64,000 bases of DNA from Eledone cirrhosa (lineage: Eukaryota > Mollusca > Cephalopoda > Octopoda > Eledonidae), in the NCBI GenBank assembly GCA_964016885.1, contig OZ024740.1:6778450-6842449 (forward strand). Direction: 5' to 3'. The translations under genes and the position numbers were made by a program. Shown one piece after another: positions 10,581 through 22,800 of this stretch. Numbering within the stretch: the stretch's first letter is position 1; the number at the start of each line of letters is the position of its first letter. The notes under the pieces are model-generated. The model did not search any database, was not told the origin of the DNA, and saw nothing but the letters and a program-made list of their open reading frames with translations.

Positions 10581-12353
10581 AAATTACCGTGGTTGCCATA
10601 AAGGTTACAGAAAGAGTTATAGCGCAACTAATCAGAGAGCGAATTGATCTAAATAAAATGCAGTTTGGATTTGTGTCAGGTAAAAGTACCACAGACGCTC
10701 TTTTCCTTGTACGAGAACTACAAGAGAAGAACCTAGCTAAAAGTAAACCCCTCTACTTAGCTTTTGTAGACCTGGAGAAAGCTTTTGACAGAATCCCCCG
10801 CTCCATTATCTGGTGCGCTCTCAGAAAACTAGGTGTAGATGAATGGCTTGTGAGAGCTATACAAGCTATGTATAATGAAACAATCAGTCAGGTTAGAATT
10901 AACAATGAATATTGTGAAGAATTTAGTGTAAAAGTTGGCGTTCATCAAGGGTCTGTCCTTAGCCCACTTTTATTTATTATTGCCCTTCAGGCTATAACAG
11001 AGGAGTTCAAGACCGGCTGCCCATGGGAACTCCTATACGCAGATGATCTAACGCTCATAGCTGAATCAACGGCTGAACTAGAGAAGAAATTCCAAACATG
11101 GAAGCATGGCCTAGAATCAAAAGGCCTTAAAGTTAACTTGTCTAAGACTAAAGTTCTAGTTTGTAGAAAGAAAAATAGGGCACAGGTGCCCTCAGGGAAA
11201 TGGCCATGCTCAATGTGTAGGAAAGGAGTAGGCATAAATTCCATTTTATGTCCCAAATGCAGAGTATGGGTACATAAAAGATGTAGTAAGATCACAGGTA
11301 AACTATCTAAGAACAGAGACTTTATATGTGGTCGATGCTCAGGTGCAATAAGTAGCAAGTGTCCAAATGATACTAGCTCCTTCTATTGCCCAGATGGTTC
11401 TATAGAAATAGTAGACACTTTCCGTTACCTGGGTGACGAAATCAGTAGTGGTGGAGGGTGTTCTGAAAGTACAGTAGCCAGAGTCAGAACGGGATGGAAA
11501 AAGTTCAGAGAGCTTACACCACTGTTGGCCACAAAAGGTTTCTCTCTAAAAATGAAAGGCAGATTGTATGATGCTTGTATATGAACAGCAATGCTACATG
11601 GCAGTGAGACATGGGCATTGTGTGAAGAGGACCGGCGTAGACTGGAAAGGAACGAAGCATACATGCTCCGTTGGGTGTGTAATAGTAATATACGTGAACG
11701 GCAAAGCATAAATGAACTAAATGAGAAATTAGGAATAAGAGGGATCAGATGCTGTTTACTGGAGAGAAGACTACGTTGGCATGGTCACGTGATGCGCATG
11801 AAAGACGACAGCTGCATAAAAAGGTGCAGGGCGATCAAAATTGATGGTAGTTACGGAGTAGGTAGACCCAGAAAAACCTGGGATGATCTGATAAATTCCG
11901 ACCTCACACGCTTGCACCTCTCTAAGACAATGTCACTGGACCGAGATCTTTGGCGCTACGCAGTAATACAGAAGACCTGCCTTGCCTATGTACAAAGCGA
12001 AACCTACAGTCAGTAGGAACCTCTTGACCAAATATACGCCCCAATCCACTACCCCTACCCTATCCTCCCACTCCCACCAACAGCACGAGAAAATGAGATC
12101 GAGATCGTGTAGGTGTCACGACACAAAAAACACGCTGTAATGTGGCCATGTAGGTTACACGGTAAAAAACCTCCCGGTCCCACACTGTAAATGTGGTTGG
12201 TGTTAGGAGGGCATCCAGCCGTAGAAAACCTGCCAGATAGTCCTATATGAGCGAGACACGGTCACCCGACCAGCCTTTCTGCAAGCGGGACAACTCCCGT
12301 CTAACCCATGCTAGCGTGGAAAATGGACGTTAAACGAAGACGATGATGATAAT
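10581..12353 (+). mobile_element. 5'-truncated RTE-like LINE inserted in the Penelope-like element
   Basis: The insert starts inside the reverse transcriptase at an NYRG motif (10582-10593) and ends in GTTAAACGAAGACGATGATG plus a short AT-rich end. It interrupts the minus-strand Penelope-like frame. The heptamer ATTTGGT occurs just before it (10574-10580) and just after it (12354-12360), which fits a target-site duplication. 5' truncation and a microsatellite-like 3' end are normal for non-LTR elements. The 3' noncoding part (12017-12353) carries AGGGCATCCAGCCGTAG and the CCCATGCTAGCGTGG block common in cephalopod sequences. The clade call (RTE-like) rests on the RT and its carboxy-terminal GSETW and LRWHGH motifs and is not certain. 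Confidence 0.85.
10582..12016 (+). pseudogene. LINE reverse transcriptase with PHD-like zinc finger, one in-frame stop
   Basis: After NYRG the frame shifts, and one frame runs from about 10600 to a TAG at 12014-12016 with a single TGA at 11582-11584. RT motifs, counted from the GTG at 10589, are FVDLEKAFDRIP (59-70), HQGSVLSP (119-126) and the catalytic YADD (150-153, DNA 11036-11047). Residues 207-250 form a Cys4-His-Cys3 set: CSMC, CPKC, H229, C232 and CGRC, the spacing of a PHD finger. Then come FRYLGDEISSGGG, KFRELTPLL and, beyond the stop, TAMLHGSETW, LRWHGHVMRM and GRPRKTWDDL. The endonuclease domain and RT fingers are absent through 5' truncation. The stop falls where related proteins, as I recall them, have arginine, so CGA to TGA decay is likely. 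Confidence 0.88.
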
Positions 12354-12360
12354 ATTTGGT

Positions 12361-12960
12361 GTTATTATTGGGTATATTATGAGATTTTGAGTGCTTGGTA
12401 TTCATATGTGGGTTGATAACATTGGTCATAGATCGTGTAGTAATAGTTGTGGTTTTTCGGTTGTTTGGTGTGATAGGAATAACCACTTTAGGTATTTGTT
12501 TCAATGGTATTTTTTGTTGTTTGTAGTTTTTGCTAGGTTTTATATTTTGGTCCATAGTAGTGTTGGGGATATATGAGATTTTTTCTTTATATCCACTTCT
12601 AGTTAAGGCCTCGTTGTAGAAGGGTGCATTATCATAAAATATATCTTCATTGGAAGATAATTTATAAAGTCTAAGAGATATGTTATATACTAAGTTCTTG
12701 AGTATAGAGTCAGGGTGGTTAGATCGTAAATGTACATAATGTAGATTCTGGTTGGGTTTGTGGTAAGGTTGATAAGTATTCGTAGAGAGGTCTAAAGTAA
12801 CGTCAAAGAAATTAGCTACTTTTGAAGTGTAGCTAAGACTGTAATAGTCCTTGAGGAATTTTCTATTTTGTTTTTTGTTTTTCTCTATATTGGAATTGCT
12901 AAGATTGTTAGATAACAATAGACAATCATCCCGATAAAGACCACCTTTGAGGTGGGGGAA
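12361..12960 (-). pseudogene. Reverse transcriptase carboxy-terminal part of the second Penelope-like element
   Basis: On the minus strand the frame reads PHLKGGLYRDDCLLLSNN, with YRDD at 12925-12936, then VANFFDVTLDLSTNTYQPYH, LHYVHLRSNHPDSIL, SLRLYKLSSNEDIFYDNA and SGYKEKISYIPN. This aligns motif for motif with the first element from its YRDD box onward. It passes into a threonine- and asparagine-rich linker that runs to the LINE insertion point at 12360. Upstream of about 12970 the similarity stops, so the palm with the first catalytic aspartate is missing. The start codon at 12916-12918 is only the first methionine after the YRDD box and has no meaning for the family. Confidence 0.8.
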
Positions 12961-13135
12961 AGTCTAATGACTTGATTTTTTATTTCATTGTTTTAACTTA
13001 TATCATGACTCTGTTTTCCTTTTAATGTTTTATTGTTTTCCGGGATTTATCTTAACCTACAACATTTTCAACATACGGATTACATCGAGTTCTTCATGCA
13101 GAATAGACCCCACAACTTACTGTGGATACCTCTGT

Positions 13136-13155
13136 GTGTATATATATATATATAT

Positions 13156-13227
<72 letters not shown>
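13136..13227. repeat. TA then GA microsatellite
   Basis: A short TA run is followed by about 34 GA units (13159-13227). The arginine/glutamate open frames across it come only from the repeat. Confidence 0.97.
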
Positions 13228-13229
<2 letters not shown>

Positions 13230-13431
13230 AATTATTAAATAAATGAAATGTTAATGAGATATTAACAAGTTGGTGTTGACAATTGCTGTCTCCTTTAATT
13301 TGACTTCTTATTTTACAATCTTTATCTTCCTTGATTGTAATACCTGTCTACTGGTACTATACCTGAGCTAGGCCTTAACAGATAGAAATATCTTTTGAAC
13401 AGGAGAGAACATATTTAACCGGATTTAACCT

Positions 13432-13578
13432 GGTGGTGGTGGTGGTGGTGATGGTAATGTTGGTGATGATGATGACGATGATGGTGGTGGTGGTGGTGGT
13501 GATGGTAATGATGATGACGATGATGGTGGTGGTGAGGATGATGGTGATAGTGACAATGACAATGATGATGATGATGAT
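13432..13578. repeat. GGT/GAT trinucleotide repeat
   Basis: An imperfect run of TGG, TGA and GAC trinucleotides. Such tracts often follow cephalopod SINE and LINE tails, but no element body is visible directly upstream. Confidence 0.9.
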
Positions 13579-13685
13579 ACATGTGATATGGTTTTTACTA
13601 CCCTGATCTTCGACTGACTCTAAATATGATCTTGTTTTTAATTTATTTCTTAGTCTCGTTTTGGTGATAAAAAGAGTGTGAGCTA

Positions 13686-13905
13686 ATAATGGTTTCTAAT
13701 GTAGGCACAAGGCCAGCAATTTTGGGGAGGAGAATGTCAATTAAATCGATCCCAGTACATTACTGGTACTTTATTTTATCGACCCCATAAGGATGAAAGG
13801 CAAAGTAAACCTCTGCGGGATTTAAACTCAGAATGGCAAGGGACATAACTCTATGAATCAAAGCATGGCGTCCAACCCTCTACTGATACTGCCAATCCAC
13901 CGCTC
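13686..13905 (-). mobile_element. Near full-length tRNA-derived SINE
   Basis: On the minus strand the order is: tRNA-like head with TGGATTGGCAGTATCAGTAG (box-A region), box-B-like TCTGAGTTTAAATCCCGC, body TTTGCCTTTCATCC and GGGTCGATAAAATAAAG, then GTACTGGGATCG, and a tail CTGGCCTTGTGCC followed by AAACCATTATT. It is the same family as 226-478, with different substitutions. The tRNA-like promoter is decayed, so present transcription is doubtful. Confidence 0.85.
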
Positions 13906-13928
13906 TTGTGGATTGGCAGTATCAGTAG
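13880..13928. repeat. Perfect 21-bp inverted repeat at the SINE head
   Basis: Positions 13880-13900 and 13908-13928 are exact reverse complements around a 7-base loop (CGCTCTT). The right half is the start of a SINE head in plus orientation. Two SINE heads therefore stand back to back, or the head was copied in inverted form. Confidence 0.95.
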
Positions 13929-13929
13929 T

Positions 13930-14128
13930 GTGCCCATGCATACCAGCCACCCCTCTCCATGCCACTGATGGTCCAAGGGAAAGGTAATGGCTAATACAGC
14001 TTGGCACCAGTGATGTCACAACTCATTTCTACAGCTGAGTAAACTGGAGTAACACAAAGCCCGGTCTGAGAACCGATCTGACAACTTCACAGCCCAATGC
14101 TCTAACCACTAAGGCATGCACCTTAACT
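13930..14128 (-). mobile_element. Second SINE family, tRNA-like head
   Basis: The minus strand begins with GTGCATGCCTTAGTGGTTAG (box-A-like), then GGTTCTCAGACC (box-B-like), and continues with GTTACTCCAGTTTACTCAGC and CACTGGTGCCAAGCTG to a tail near 13935. The body differs from the neighbouring SINE, so it is a separate family. The tRNA of origin is not clear. Confidence 0.7.
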
Positions 14129-14170
14129 ATGTATGTATATAGTTATATCTATATCTATCTAACTGGAATT

Positions 14171-14206
14171 TCCTGTCAAAACAGCAAGAGCTCAGCCATC
14201 GGGCCC
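14171..14206. repeat. Short dispersed repeat like 5708-5742
   Basis: CTGTCAAAACAGCAAGAGCT followed by CAGCCATCGGG resembles the hairpin-containing stretch near 5710. It is short and diverged. Confidence 0.5.
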
Positions 14207-14408
14207 CAAGTCTAATATATTTACACGCTACTATCCTAGTTTCGAGTACTTTGTTGAATGAAGATTTTACTTCTCCTTCTAGCTTTCACACATAGCGCAT
14301 GGTGGAGAATCTTCCATTGTCTTAAGGTAAAGACATTCTATTGATTACAGAACACAGTCATCAACCCCCTCATACCTGCCATGATCTCTTCACTCATGAT
14401 ATGATCAT
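14207..14408. other. Non-repetitive left flank of the satellite array
   Basis: About 200 bp without recognised content separate the last SINE and short repeat from the first 45-bp monomer. There is no transposon end or inverted repeat at the array edge that I can see. Confidence 0.6.
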
Positions 14409-17400
14409 ACCAAAAATACTGAGATGCTAAGGCAGTGTTTGTGAGAGACATTACCCCAAAATACTCAGATCCTAAGGCTGTATTTGTGAGAGACATTACC
14501 CCAAAATACTCAGATTCTAAGGCTGTATTTGTGAGAGACATTACCCCAAAATACTGAGATGCTAAGGCAGTGTTTGTGAGAGACATTACCCCAAAATACT
14601 GAGATCCTAAGGCTGTATTTGTGAGAGACATTACCCCAAAATACTCAAATTCTAAGGAAGAATTTGTGAGAGACATTACCCCAAAATACTGAGATGCTAA
14701 GGCAGTGTTTGTGAGAGACATGACCCCAAAATATTCAGATCCTAAGGCAGTATTTGTGAGAGACATTACCCCAAAATACTGAGATCCTAAGGCAGTATTT
14801 GTGAGACACATTACCCCAAAATACTCAGATCCTAAGGCTGTATTTGTGAGAGACATTACCCAAAAATACTCAGATCCTAAGGCAGTATTTGTGAGAGACA
14901 TTACCCCAAAATACTGAGATCCTAAGGCAGTATTTGTGAGACACATTACCCCAAAATACTCAGATCCTAAGGCTGTATTTGTGAGAGACATTACCCAAAA
15001 ATACTCAGATCCTAAGGCAGTATTTGTGAGAGACATTACCCCAAAATACTGAGATCCTAAGGCAGTATTTGTGAGAGACATTACCCCAAAATACTGAGAT
15101 CCTAAGGCAGTATTTGTGAGAGACATTACCCCAAAATCGTGAGATCCTAAGGCAGTATTTGTGAGAGATATTACCCCAAAATACTCAGATCCTAAGGCAG
15201 TATTTGTGAGAGACATTACCCCAAAATACTCAGATCCTAAGGCTGTATTTGTGAGAGACATTACCCCAAAATACTGAGAACCTAAGGCTGTATTTGTGAG
15301 AGACATTACCCCAAAATACTCAGATCCTAAGGCAGTATTTGTGAGAGACATTACCCCAAAATACTCAGATCCTAAGGCTGTATTTGTGAGAGACATTACC
15401 CCCAACATACTCAGATCCTAAGGCAGTATTTGTGAGAGACATTACCCCAAAATACTCAGATCCTAAGGCAGTATTTGTGAGAGACATTATCCCAAAATAC
15501 TCAGATCCTAAGGCTGTATTTGTGAGAGACATTACTCCAAATTACTGAGATCCTAAGGCAGTGTTTGTGAGAGACATTACCCCAAAATACTCAGGTCCTA
15601 AGGCTGTATTTGTGAGAGACATGAACCCAAAATACTGAGATCCTAAGGCTGTATTTGTGAGAGACATTACCCCAAAATACTCAGATCCTAAAGCTGTATT
15701 TGTGAGAGACATTAACCCAAAATACTGAGATCCTAAGGCAGTGTTTGTGAGAGACATTACGCCAAAATACTCAGATCCTAAGGCTGTATTTGTGAGAGAC
15801 ATTACCCCAAAATACTCAGATCCTATGGCTGTATTTGTGAGAGATATTACCCCTAAATACTCAGATCCTAAGGCTGTATTTGTGAGAGACATTACCCCAA
15901 AATACTGAGAAACTAAGGCAGTGTTTGTGAGAGACATTACCCCAAAATACTCAGATCCTAAGGCAGTATTTGTGAGAGACTTTACCCCAAAATACTCAGA
16001 TCCTAAGGCAGTATTTGTGTGAGACATTACTCCAAAATATTCAGATCCTAAGGCAGTGTTTGTGAGAGATATTACCCCAAAATGCTCAGATCCTAAGGCA
16101 GAGTTTGTGAGAGACATTACCCCCAGAATACTCAGATCCTAAGGCTGTATTTGTGAGAGATATTACCCCTAAATACTCAGATCCTAAGGCTGTATTTGTG
16201 AGAGACATTACCCCAAAATACTGAGATCCTAAGGCTGTATTTGTGAGAGACATTACCCCAAAATACTCAGATCCTAAGGCAGTACTTGTGAGAGACATTA
16301 CACCAAAATACTCAGATTCTAAGGCAGTATTTGTGAGAGACATTACCCCAAAATACTCAGATCCTAAGGCTGTATTTGTGAGAGACATTACCCCAAAATA
16401 CTCAGATCCTAAGGCTGTATTTGTGAGAGACATTACCCCAAAATACTGAGATCCTAAGGCAGTATTTGTGAGAGACATTACCCCAAAATACTGAGATCCT
16501 AAGGCTGTATTTGTGAGAGACATTACCCCAAAATACTGAGATCCTAAGGCAGTATTTATGAGAGACATTACCCCAAAATACTGAGATCCTAAGGCTGTAT
16601 TTGTGAGAGACATTACCCCAAAATACTGAGATCCTAAGGCAGTATTTGTGAGAGACATTACCCCAAAATACTCAGATCCTAAGGCTGTATTTGTGAGAGA
16701 CATTACCCCAAAATACTGAGATCCTAAGGCTGTATTTGTGAGAGACATTACCCCAAAATACTCAGATCCTAAGGCAGTATTTGTGAGAGACATTACCCCA
16801 AAATACTCAGATCCTAAGGCTGTATTTGTGAGAGACATTACCCCAAAATACTCAGATCCTAAGGCAGTATTTGTGAGAGACATTACCCCAAAATTCTCAG
16901 ATCCTAAGGCTGTGTTTGTGGGAGACATTACCCCAAAATACTGAGATCCTAAGGCAGTGTTTGTGAGAGACATTATCCCAAAATACTCAGATCCTAAGGC
17001 TGTATTTGTGAGAGACATTAACCCAAAATACTCAGATACTAAGGCTGTATTTGTGAGAGACATTAACCCACAATACTCAGATCCTAAGGCTGTATTTGTG
17101 AGAGACATTACCCCAAAATACTCAGATACTAAGGCAGTGTTTGTGAGAGACATTACCACAAAATACTCAGAGCCTAAGGCTGTGTTTGTTAGAGACATTA
17201 CCCCAGAATACTCAGATCATAATGCTGTATTTGTGAGAGACATTACCCCAAAATACTGAGATCCTAAGGCTGTATTTGTGAGAGACATTACCCCAAAATA
17301 CTCAGATCCTAAGGCTGTATTTGTGAGAGACATTACCCCAAAATACTCAGATCCTAAGGCAGTATTTGTGAGAGATATTACCCCAAAATACTGAGATCCT

Positions 17401-19889
17401 AAGGCAGTATTTGTGAGAGACATTACCCCAAAATACTGAGATCCTAAGGCAGTGTTTGTGAGAGACATTACCCCAAAATACTCAGATCCTAAGGCTGTAT
17501 TTGTGAGAGACATTAACCCAAAATACTCAGATCCTAAGGCTGTATTTGTGAGAGACATTAACCCACAATACTCAGATCCTAAGGCTGTATTTGTGAGAGA
17601 CATTACCCCAAAATACTCAGATCCTAAGGCAGTGTTTGTGAGAGACATTAACCCAAAATACTCAGATCCTAAGGCTGTATTTGTGAGAGACATTAACCCC
17701 AAATACTCAGATCCTAAGGCTGTATTTGTGAGAGACATTACCCCAAAATACTCAGATCCTAAGGCAGTATTTGAGAGAGACTACCCCAAAATACTCAGAT
17801 CCTAAGGCTGTGTTTGTGAGAGACATTACCCCAAAATACTGAGATCCTAAGGCTGTGTTTGTTAGAGACATTACCCCAGAATACTCAGATCATAATGCTG
17901 TATTTTTGAGAGACATTACCCCAAAATACTCAGATCCTCAGGCTGTATTTGTGAGAGACATTACCCCAAAATACTCAGATCCTAAGGCTGTGTTTGTGAG
18001 AGACATTACCCCAAAATACTCAGACCATAAGGCAGTGTTTGTGAGAGACATTACCCCAAAATACTCAGATCCTAAGGCAGTATTTGTGAGAGACATTACC
18101 CCCAAAATACTCAGATCCTAAGGCAGTATTTGTGAGAGACATTACCCCAAAATACTCAGATCCTAAAGCAGTGTTTGTGAGAGACATTACCCCAAAATAC
18201 TCAGATCCTAAGGCAGTGTTTGTGAGAGACATTACCCCAAAATACTCAGATACTAAGGCAGTTTTTGTGAGAGATATTACCCGAAAATACTCAGATCCTA
18301 AGGCAGTGTTTGTGAGAGACATTACCCCAAAATACTCAGATACTAAGGCAGTTTTTGTGAGAGATATTACCCCAAAATACTCAGATCCTAAGGCAGTGTT
18401 TCTGAGATACATTACCCCAAAATACTCAGATCATAAGGCAGTGTTTGTGAGAGATATTACCCCAAAATACTCAGATCCTAAGGCAGTATTTGTGAGAGAT
18501 ATTACCCCAAAATACTCAGATCCTAAGGCTGTATTTGTGAGAGACATTACCCCCAAATACTCAGATCCTAAGGCTGTGTTTGTGACAGACATTACCCGAA
18601 AATACTCAGATCCTAAGGCAGTGTTTGTGAGAGACATTACCCCAAAATACTAAGATCCTAAGGCTGTATTTGTGAGATACATTACCCCAAAATACTCAGA
18701 TCCTAAGGCAGTGTTTGTGAGAGACATTACCCCAAAATACTCAGATTCTCGAGCTCTATTTGTGATAGACATTACCCCAAAATACTCAGATCCTAAGGCT
18801 GTATTTGTGAGAGACATTACCCCAAAATACTCAAATTCTAAGGCTGTATTTGTGAAAGACATTACCCCAAAATACTGAGATCCTAAGGCAGTGTTTGTGA
18901 GAGACATTACCCCAAAATACTCAGATCCTAAGGCAGTATTTGTGAGAGACTTTACCCCAAAATACTGAGATCCTAAGGCAGTATTTGTGTGAGACATTAC
19001 TCCAAAATATTCAGATCCTAAGGCAGTGTTTGTGAGAGACATTACCCCAAAATGCTCAGATCCTAAGGCAGAGTTTGTGAGAGACATTACCCCCAGAATA
19101 CTCAGATCCTAAGGCTGTATTTGTGAGAGATATTACCCCTAAATACTCAGATCCTAAGGCTGTATTTGTGAGAGACATTACCCCAAAATACTGAGATCCT
19201 AAGGCTGTATTTGTGAGAGACATTACCCCAAAATACTCAGATCCTAAGGCAGTACTTGTGAGAGACATTACACCAAAATACTCAGATTCTAAGGCAGTAT
19301 TTGTGAGAGACATTACCCCAAAATACTGAGATCCTAAGGCAGTATTTATGAGAGACATTACCCCAAAATACTGAGATCCTAAGGCTGTATTTGTGAGAGA
19401 CATTACCCCAAAATACTCAGATCCTAAGGCAGTATTTGTGAGAGACATTACCCCAAAATTCTCAGATCCTAAGGCTGTGTTTGTGGGAGACATTACCCCA
19501 AAATACTGAGATCCTAAGGCAGTGTTTGTGAGAGACATTATCCCAAAATACTCAGATCCTAAGGCTGTATTTGTGAGAGACATTAACCCAAAATACTCAG
19601 ATACTAAGGCTGTATTTGTGAGAGACATTAACCCACAATACTCAGATCCTAAGGCTGTATTTGTGAGAGACATTACCCCAAAATACTCAGATACTAAGGC
19701 AGTGTTTGTGAGAGACATTACCACAAAATACTCAGAGCCTAAGGCTGTATTTGTGAGAGACATTACCCCAAAATACTGAGATCCTAAGGCTGTATTTGTG
19801 AGAGACATTACCCCAAAATACTCAGATCCTAAGGCTGTATTTGTGAGAGACATTACCCCAAAATACTCAGATCCTAAGGCAGTATTTGT

Positions 19890-22800
19890 GAGAGATATTA
19901 CCCCAAAATACTGAGATCCTAAGGCAGTATTTGTGAGAGACATTACCCCAAAATACTGAGATCCTAAGGCAGTGTTTGTGAGAGACATTACCCCAAAATA
20001 CTCAGATCCTAAGGCTGTATTTGTGAGAGACATTAACCCAAAATACTCAGATCCTAAGGCTGTATTTGTGAGAGACATTAACCCACAATACTCAGATCCT
20101 AAGGCTGTATTTGTGAGAGACATTACCCCAAAATACTCAGATCCTAAGGCAGTGTTTGTGAGAGACATTAACCCAAAATACTCAGATCCTAAGGCTGTAT
20201 TTGTGAGAGACATTAACCCCAAATACTCAGATCCTAAGGCTGTATTTGTGAGAGACATTACCCCAAAATACTCAGATCCTAAGGCAGTATTTGAGAGAGA
20301 CTACCCCAAAATACTCAGATCCTAAGGCTGTGTTTGTGAGAGACATTACCCCAAAATACTGAGATCCTAAGGCTGTGTTTGTTAGAGACATTACCCCAGA
20401 ATACTCAGATCATAATGCTGTATTTTTGAGAGACATTACCCCAAAATACTCAGATCCTCAGGCTGTATTTGTGAGAGACATTACCCCAAAATACTCAGAT
20501 CCTAAGGCTGTGTTTGTGAGAGACATTACCCCAAAATACTCAGACCATAAGGCAGTGTTTGTGAGAGACATTACCCCAAAATACTCAGATCCTAAGGCAG
20601 TATTTGTGAGAGACATTACCCCAAAATACTCAGATCCTAAAGCAGTGTTTGTGAGAGACATTACCCCAAAATACTCAGATCCTAAGGCAGTGTTTGTGAG
20701 AGACATTACCCCAAAATACTCAGATACTAAGGCAGTTTTTGTGAGAGATATTACCCGAAAATACTCAGATCCTAAGGCAGTGTTTGTGAGAGACATTACC
20801 CCAAAATACTCAGATACTAAGGCAGTTTTTGTGAGAGATATTACCCCAAAATACTCAGATCCTAAGGCAGTGTTTCTGAGATACATTACCCCAAAATACT
20901 CAGATCATAAGGCAGTGTTTGTGAGAGATATTACCCCAAAATACTCAGATCCTAAGGCAGTATTTGTGAGAGATATTACCCCAAAATACTCAGATCCTAA
21001 GGCTGTATTTGTGAGAGACATTACCCCCAAATACTCAGATCCTAAGGCTGTGTTTGTGACAGACATTACCCGAAAATACTCAGATCCTAAGGCAGTGTTT
21101 GTGAGAGACATTACCCCAAAATACTAAGATCCTAAGGCTGTATTTGTGAGATACATTACCCCAAAATACTCAGATCCTAAGGCAGTGTTTGTGAGAGACA
21201 TTACCCCAAAATACTCAGATTCTCGAGCTCTATTTGTGATAGACATTACCCCAAAATACTCAGATCCTAAGGCTGTATTTGTGAGAGACATTACCCCAAA
21301 ATACTCAAATTCTAAGGCTGTATTTGTGACAGACATTACCCCAAAATACTGAGATCCTAATGCAGTGTTTGTGAGAGACATTACACCAAAATACTCAAAT
21401 CCTAAGGAAGAATTTGTGAGAGACATTACCCCAAAATACTCAGATTCTAAGGCTGTATTTGTGAGAGACATTACCCCAAAATACTGAGATCCTAAGGCTG
21501 TATTTGTGAGAGACATTACCCCAAAATACTCAGATTCTAAGGCTGTACTTGTGAGAGATATTACCCCAAAATACTGAGATCCTAAGGCAGTATTTGTGAG
21601 AGACATTACCCCAAAATACTGAGATCCTAAGGCAGTGTTTGTGAGAGACATTACCCCAAAATACTCAGATCCTAAGGCTGTATTTGTGAGAGACATTAAC
21701 CCAAAATACTCAGATCCTAAGGCTGTATTTGTGAGAGACATTAACCCACAATACTCAGATCCTAAGGCTGTATTTGTGAGAGACATTAACCCAAAATACT
21801 CAGATCCTAAGGCAGTGTTTGTGAGAGACATTAACCCAAAATACTCAGATCCTAAGGCTGTATTTGTGAGAGACATTAACCCCAAATACTCAGATCCTAA
21901 GGCTGTATTTGTGAGAGACATTACCCCAAAATACTCAGATCCTAAGGCAGTATTTGAGAGAGACTACCCCAAAATACTCAGATCCTAAGGCTGTGTTTGT
22001 GAGAGACATTACCCCAAAATACTGAGATCCTAAGGCTGTGTTTGTTAGAGACATTACCCCAGAATACTCAGATCATAATGCTGTATTTTTGAGAGACATT
22101 ACCCCAAAATACTCAGATCCTCAGGCTGTATTTGTGAGAGACATTACCCCAAAATACTCAGATCCTAAGGCTGTGTTTGTGAGAGACATTACCCCAAAAT
22201 ACTCAGACCATAAGGCAGTGTTTGTGAGAGACATTACCCCAAAATACTCAGATCCTAAGGCAGTATTTGTGAGAGACATTACCCCAAAATACTCAGATCC
22301 TAAAGCAGTGTTTGTGAGAGACATTACCCCAAAATACTCAGATCCTAAGGCAGTGTTTGTGAGAGACATTACCCCAAAATACTCAGATACTAAGGCAGTT
22401 TTTGTGAGAGATATTACCCGAAAATACTCAGATCCTAAGGCAGTGTTTGTGAGAGACATTACCCCAAAATACTCAGATACTAAGGCAGTTTTTGTGAGAG
22501 ATATTACCCCAAAATACTCAGATCCTAAGGCAGTGTTTCTGAGATACATTACCCCAAAATACTCAGATCATAAGGCAGTGTTTGTGAGAGATATTACCCC
22601 AAAATACTCAGATCCTAAGGCAGTATTTGTGAGAGATATTACCCCAAAATACTCAGATCCTAAGGCTGTATTTGTGAGAGACATTACCCCCAAATACTCA
22701 GATCCTAAGGCTGTGTTTGTGACAGACATTACCCGAAAATACTCAGATCCTAAGGCAGTGTTTGTGAGAGACATTACCCCAAAATACTAAGATCCTAAGG

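Larger units (their letters stand above)
9591..12975 (-). mobile_element. Second Penelope-like element, minus strand, split by a LINE
   Basis: Coding remnants on the minus strand run from about 12970 (just before YRDD) to 12361, are interrupted by a plus-strand LINE, and resume from 10573 to a stop at 9591-9593. Order and motifs match the first element (RT, basic linker, GIY-YIG, zinc tail), but the residues are clearly diverged (YRDDCLLL against YRDDALFAV, SNTFKKRF against SNPFKVRY). The element is truncated at its 5' side near 12975, so the RT palm amino-terminal half is missing. The 3' border beyond 9591 is not defined. Confidence 0.75.

Noticed and set aside
10302..10601. Plus-strand hydrophobic 99-codon frame
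   Set aside because: It is the antisense shadow of the asparagine-rich Penelope-like linker.
13025..13242. Arg/Glu-rich open frames
   Set aside because: They are the translation of the GA microsatellite.
13930..14128. Functional tRNA gene
   Set aside because: Only box-like motifs are present; no cloverleaf with acceptor stem can be formed, and the body is SINE-like.
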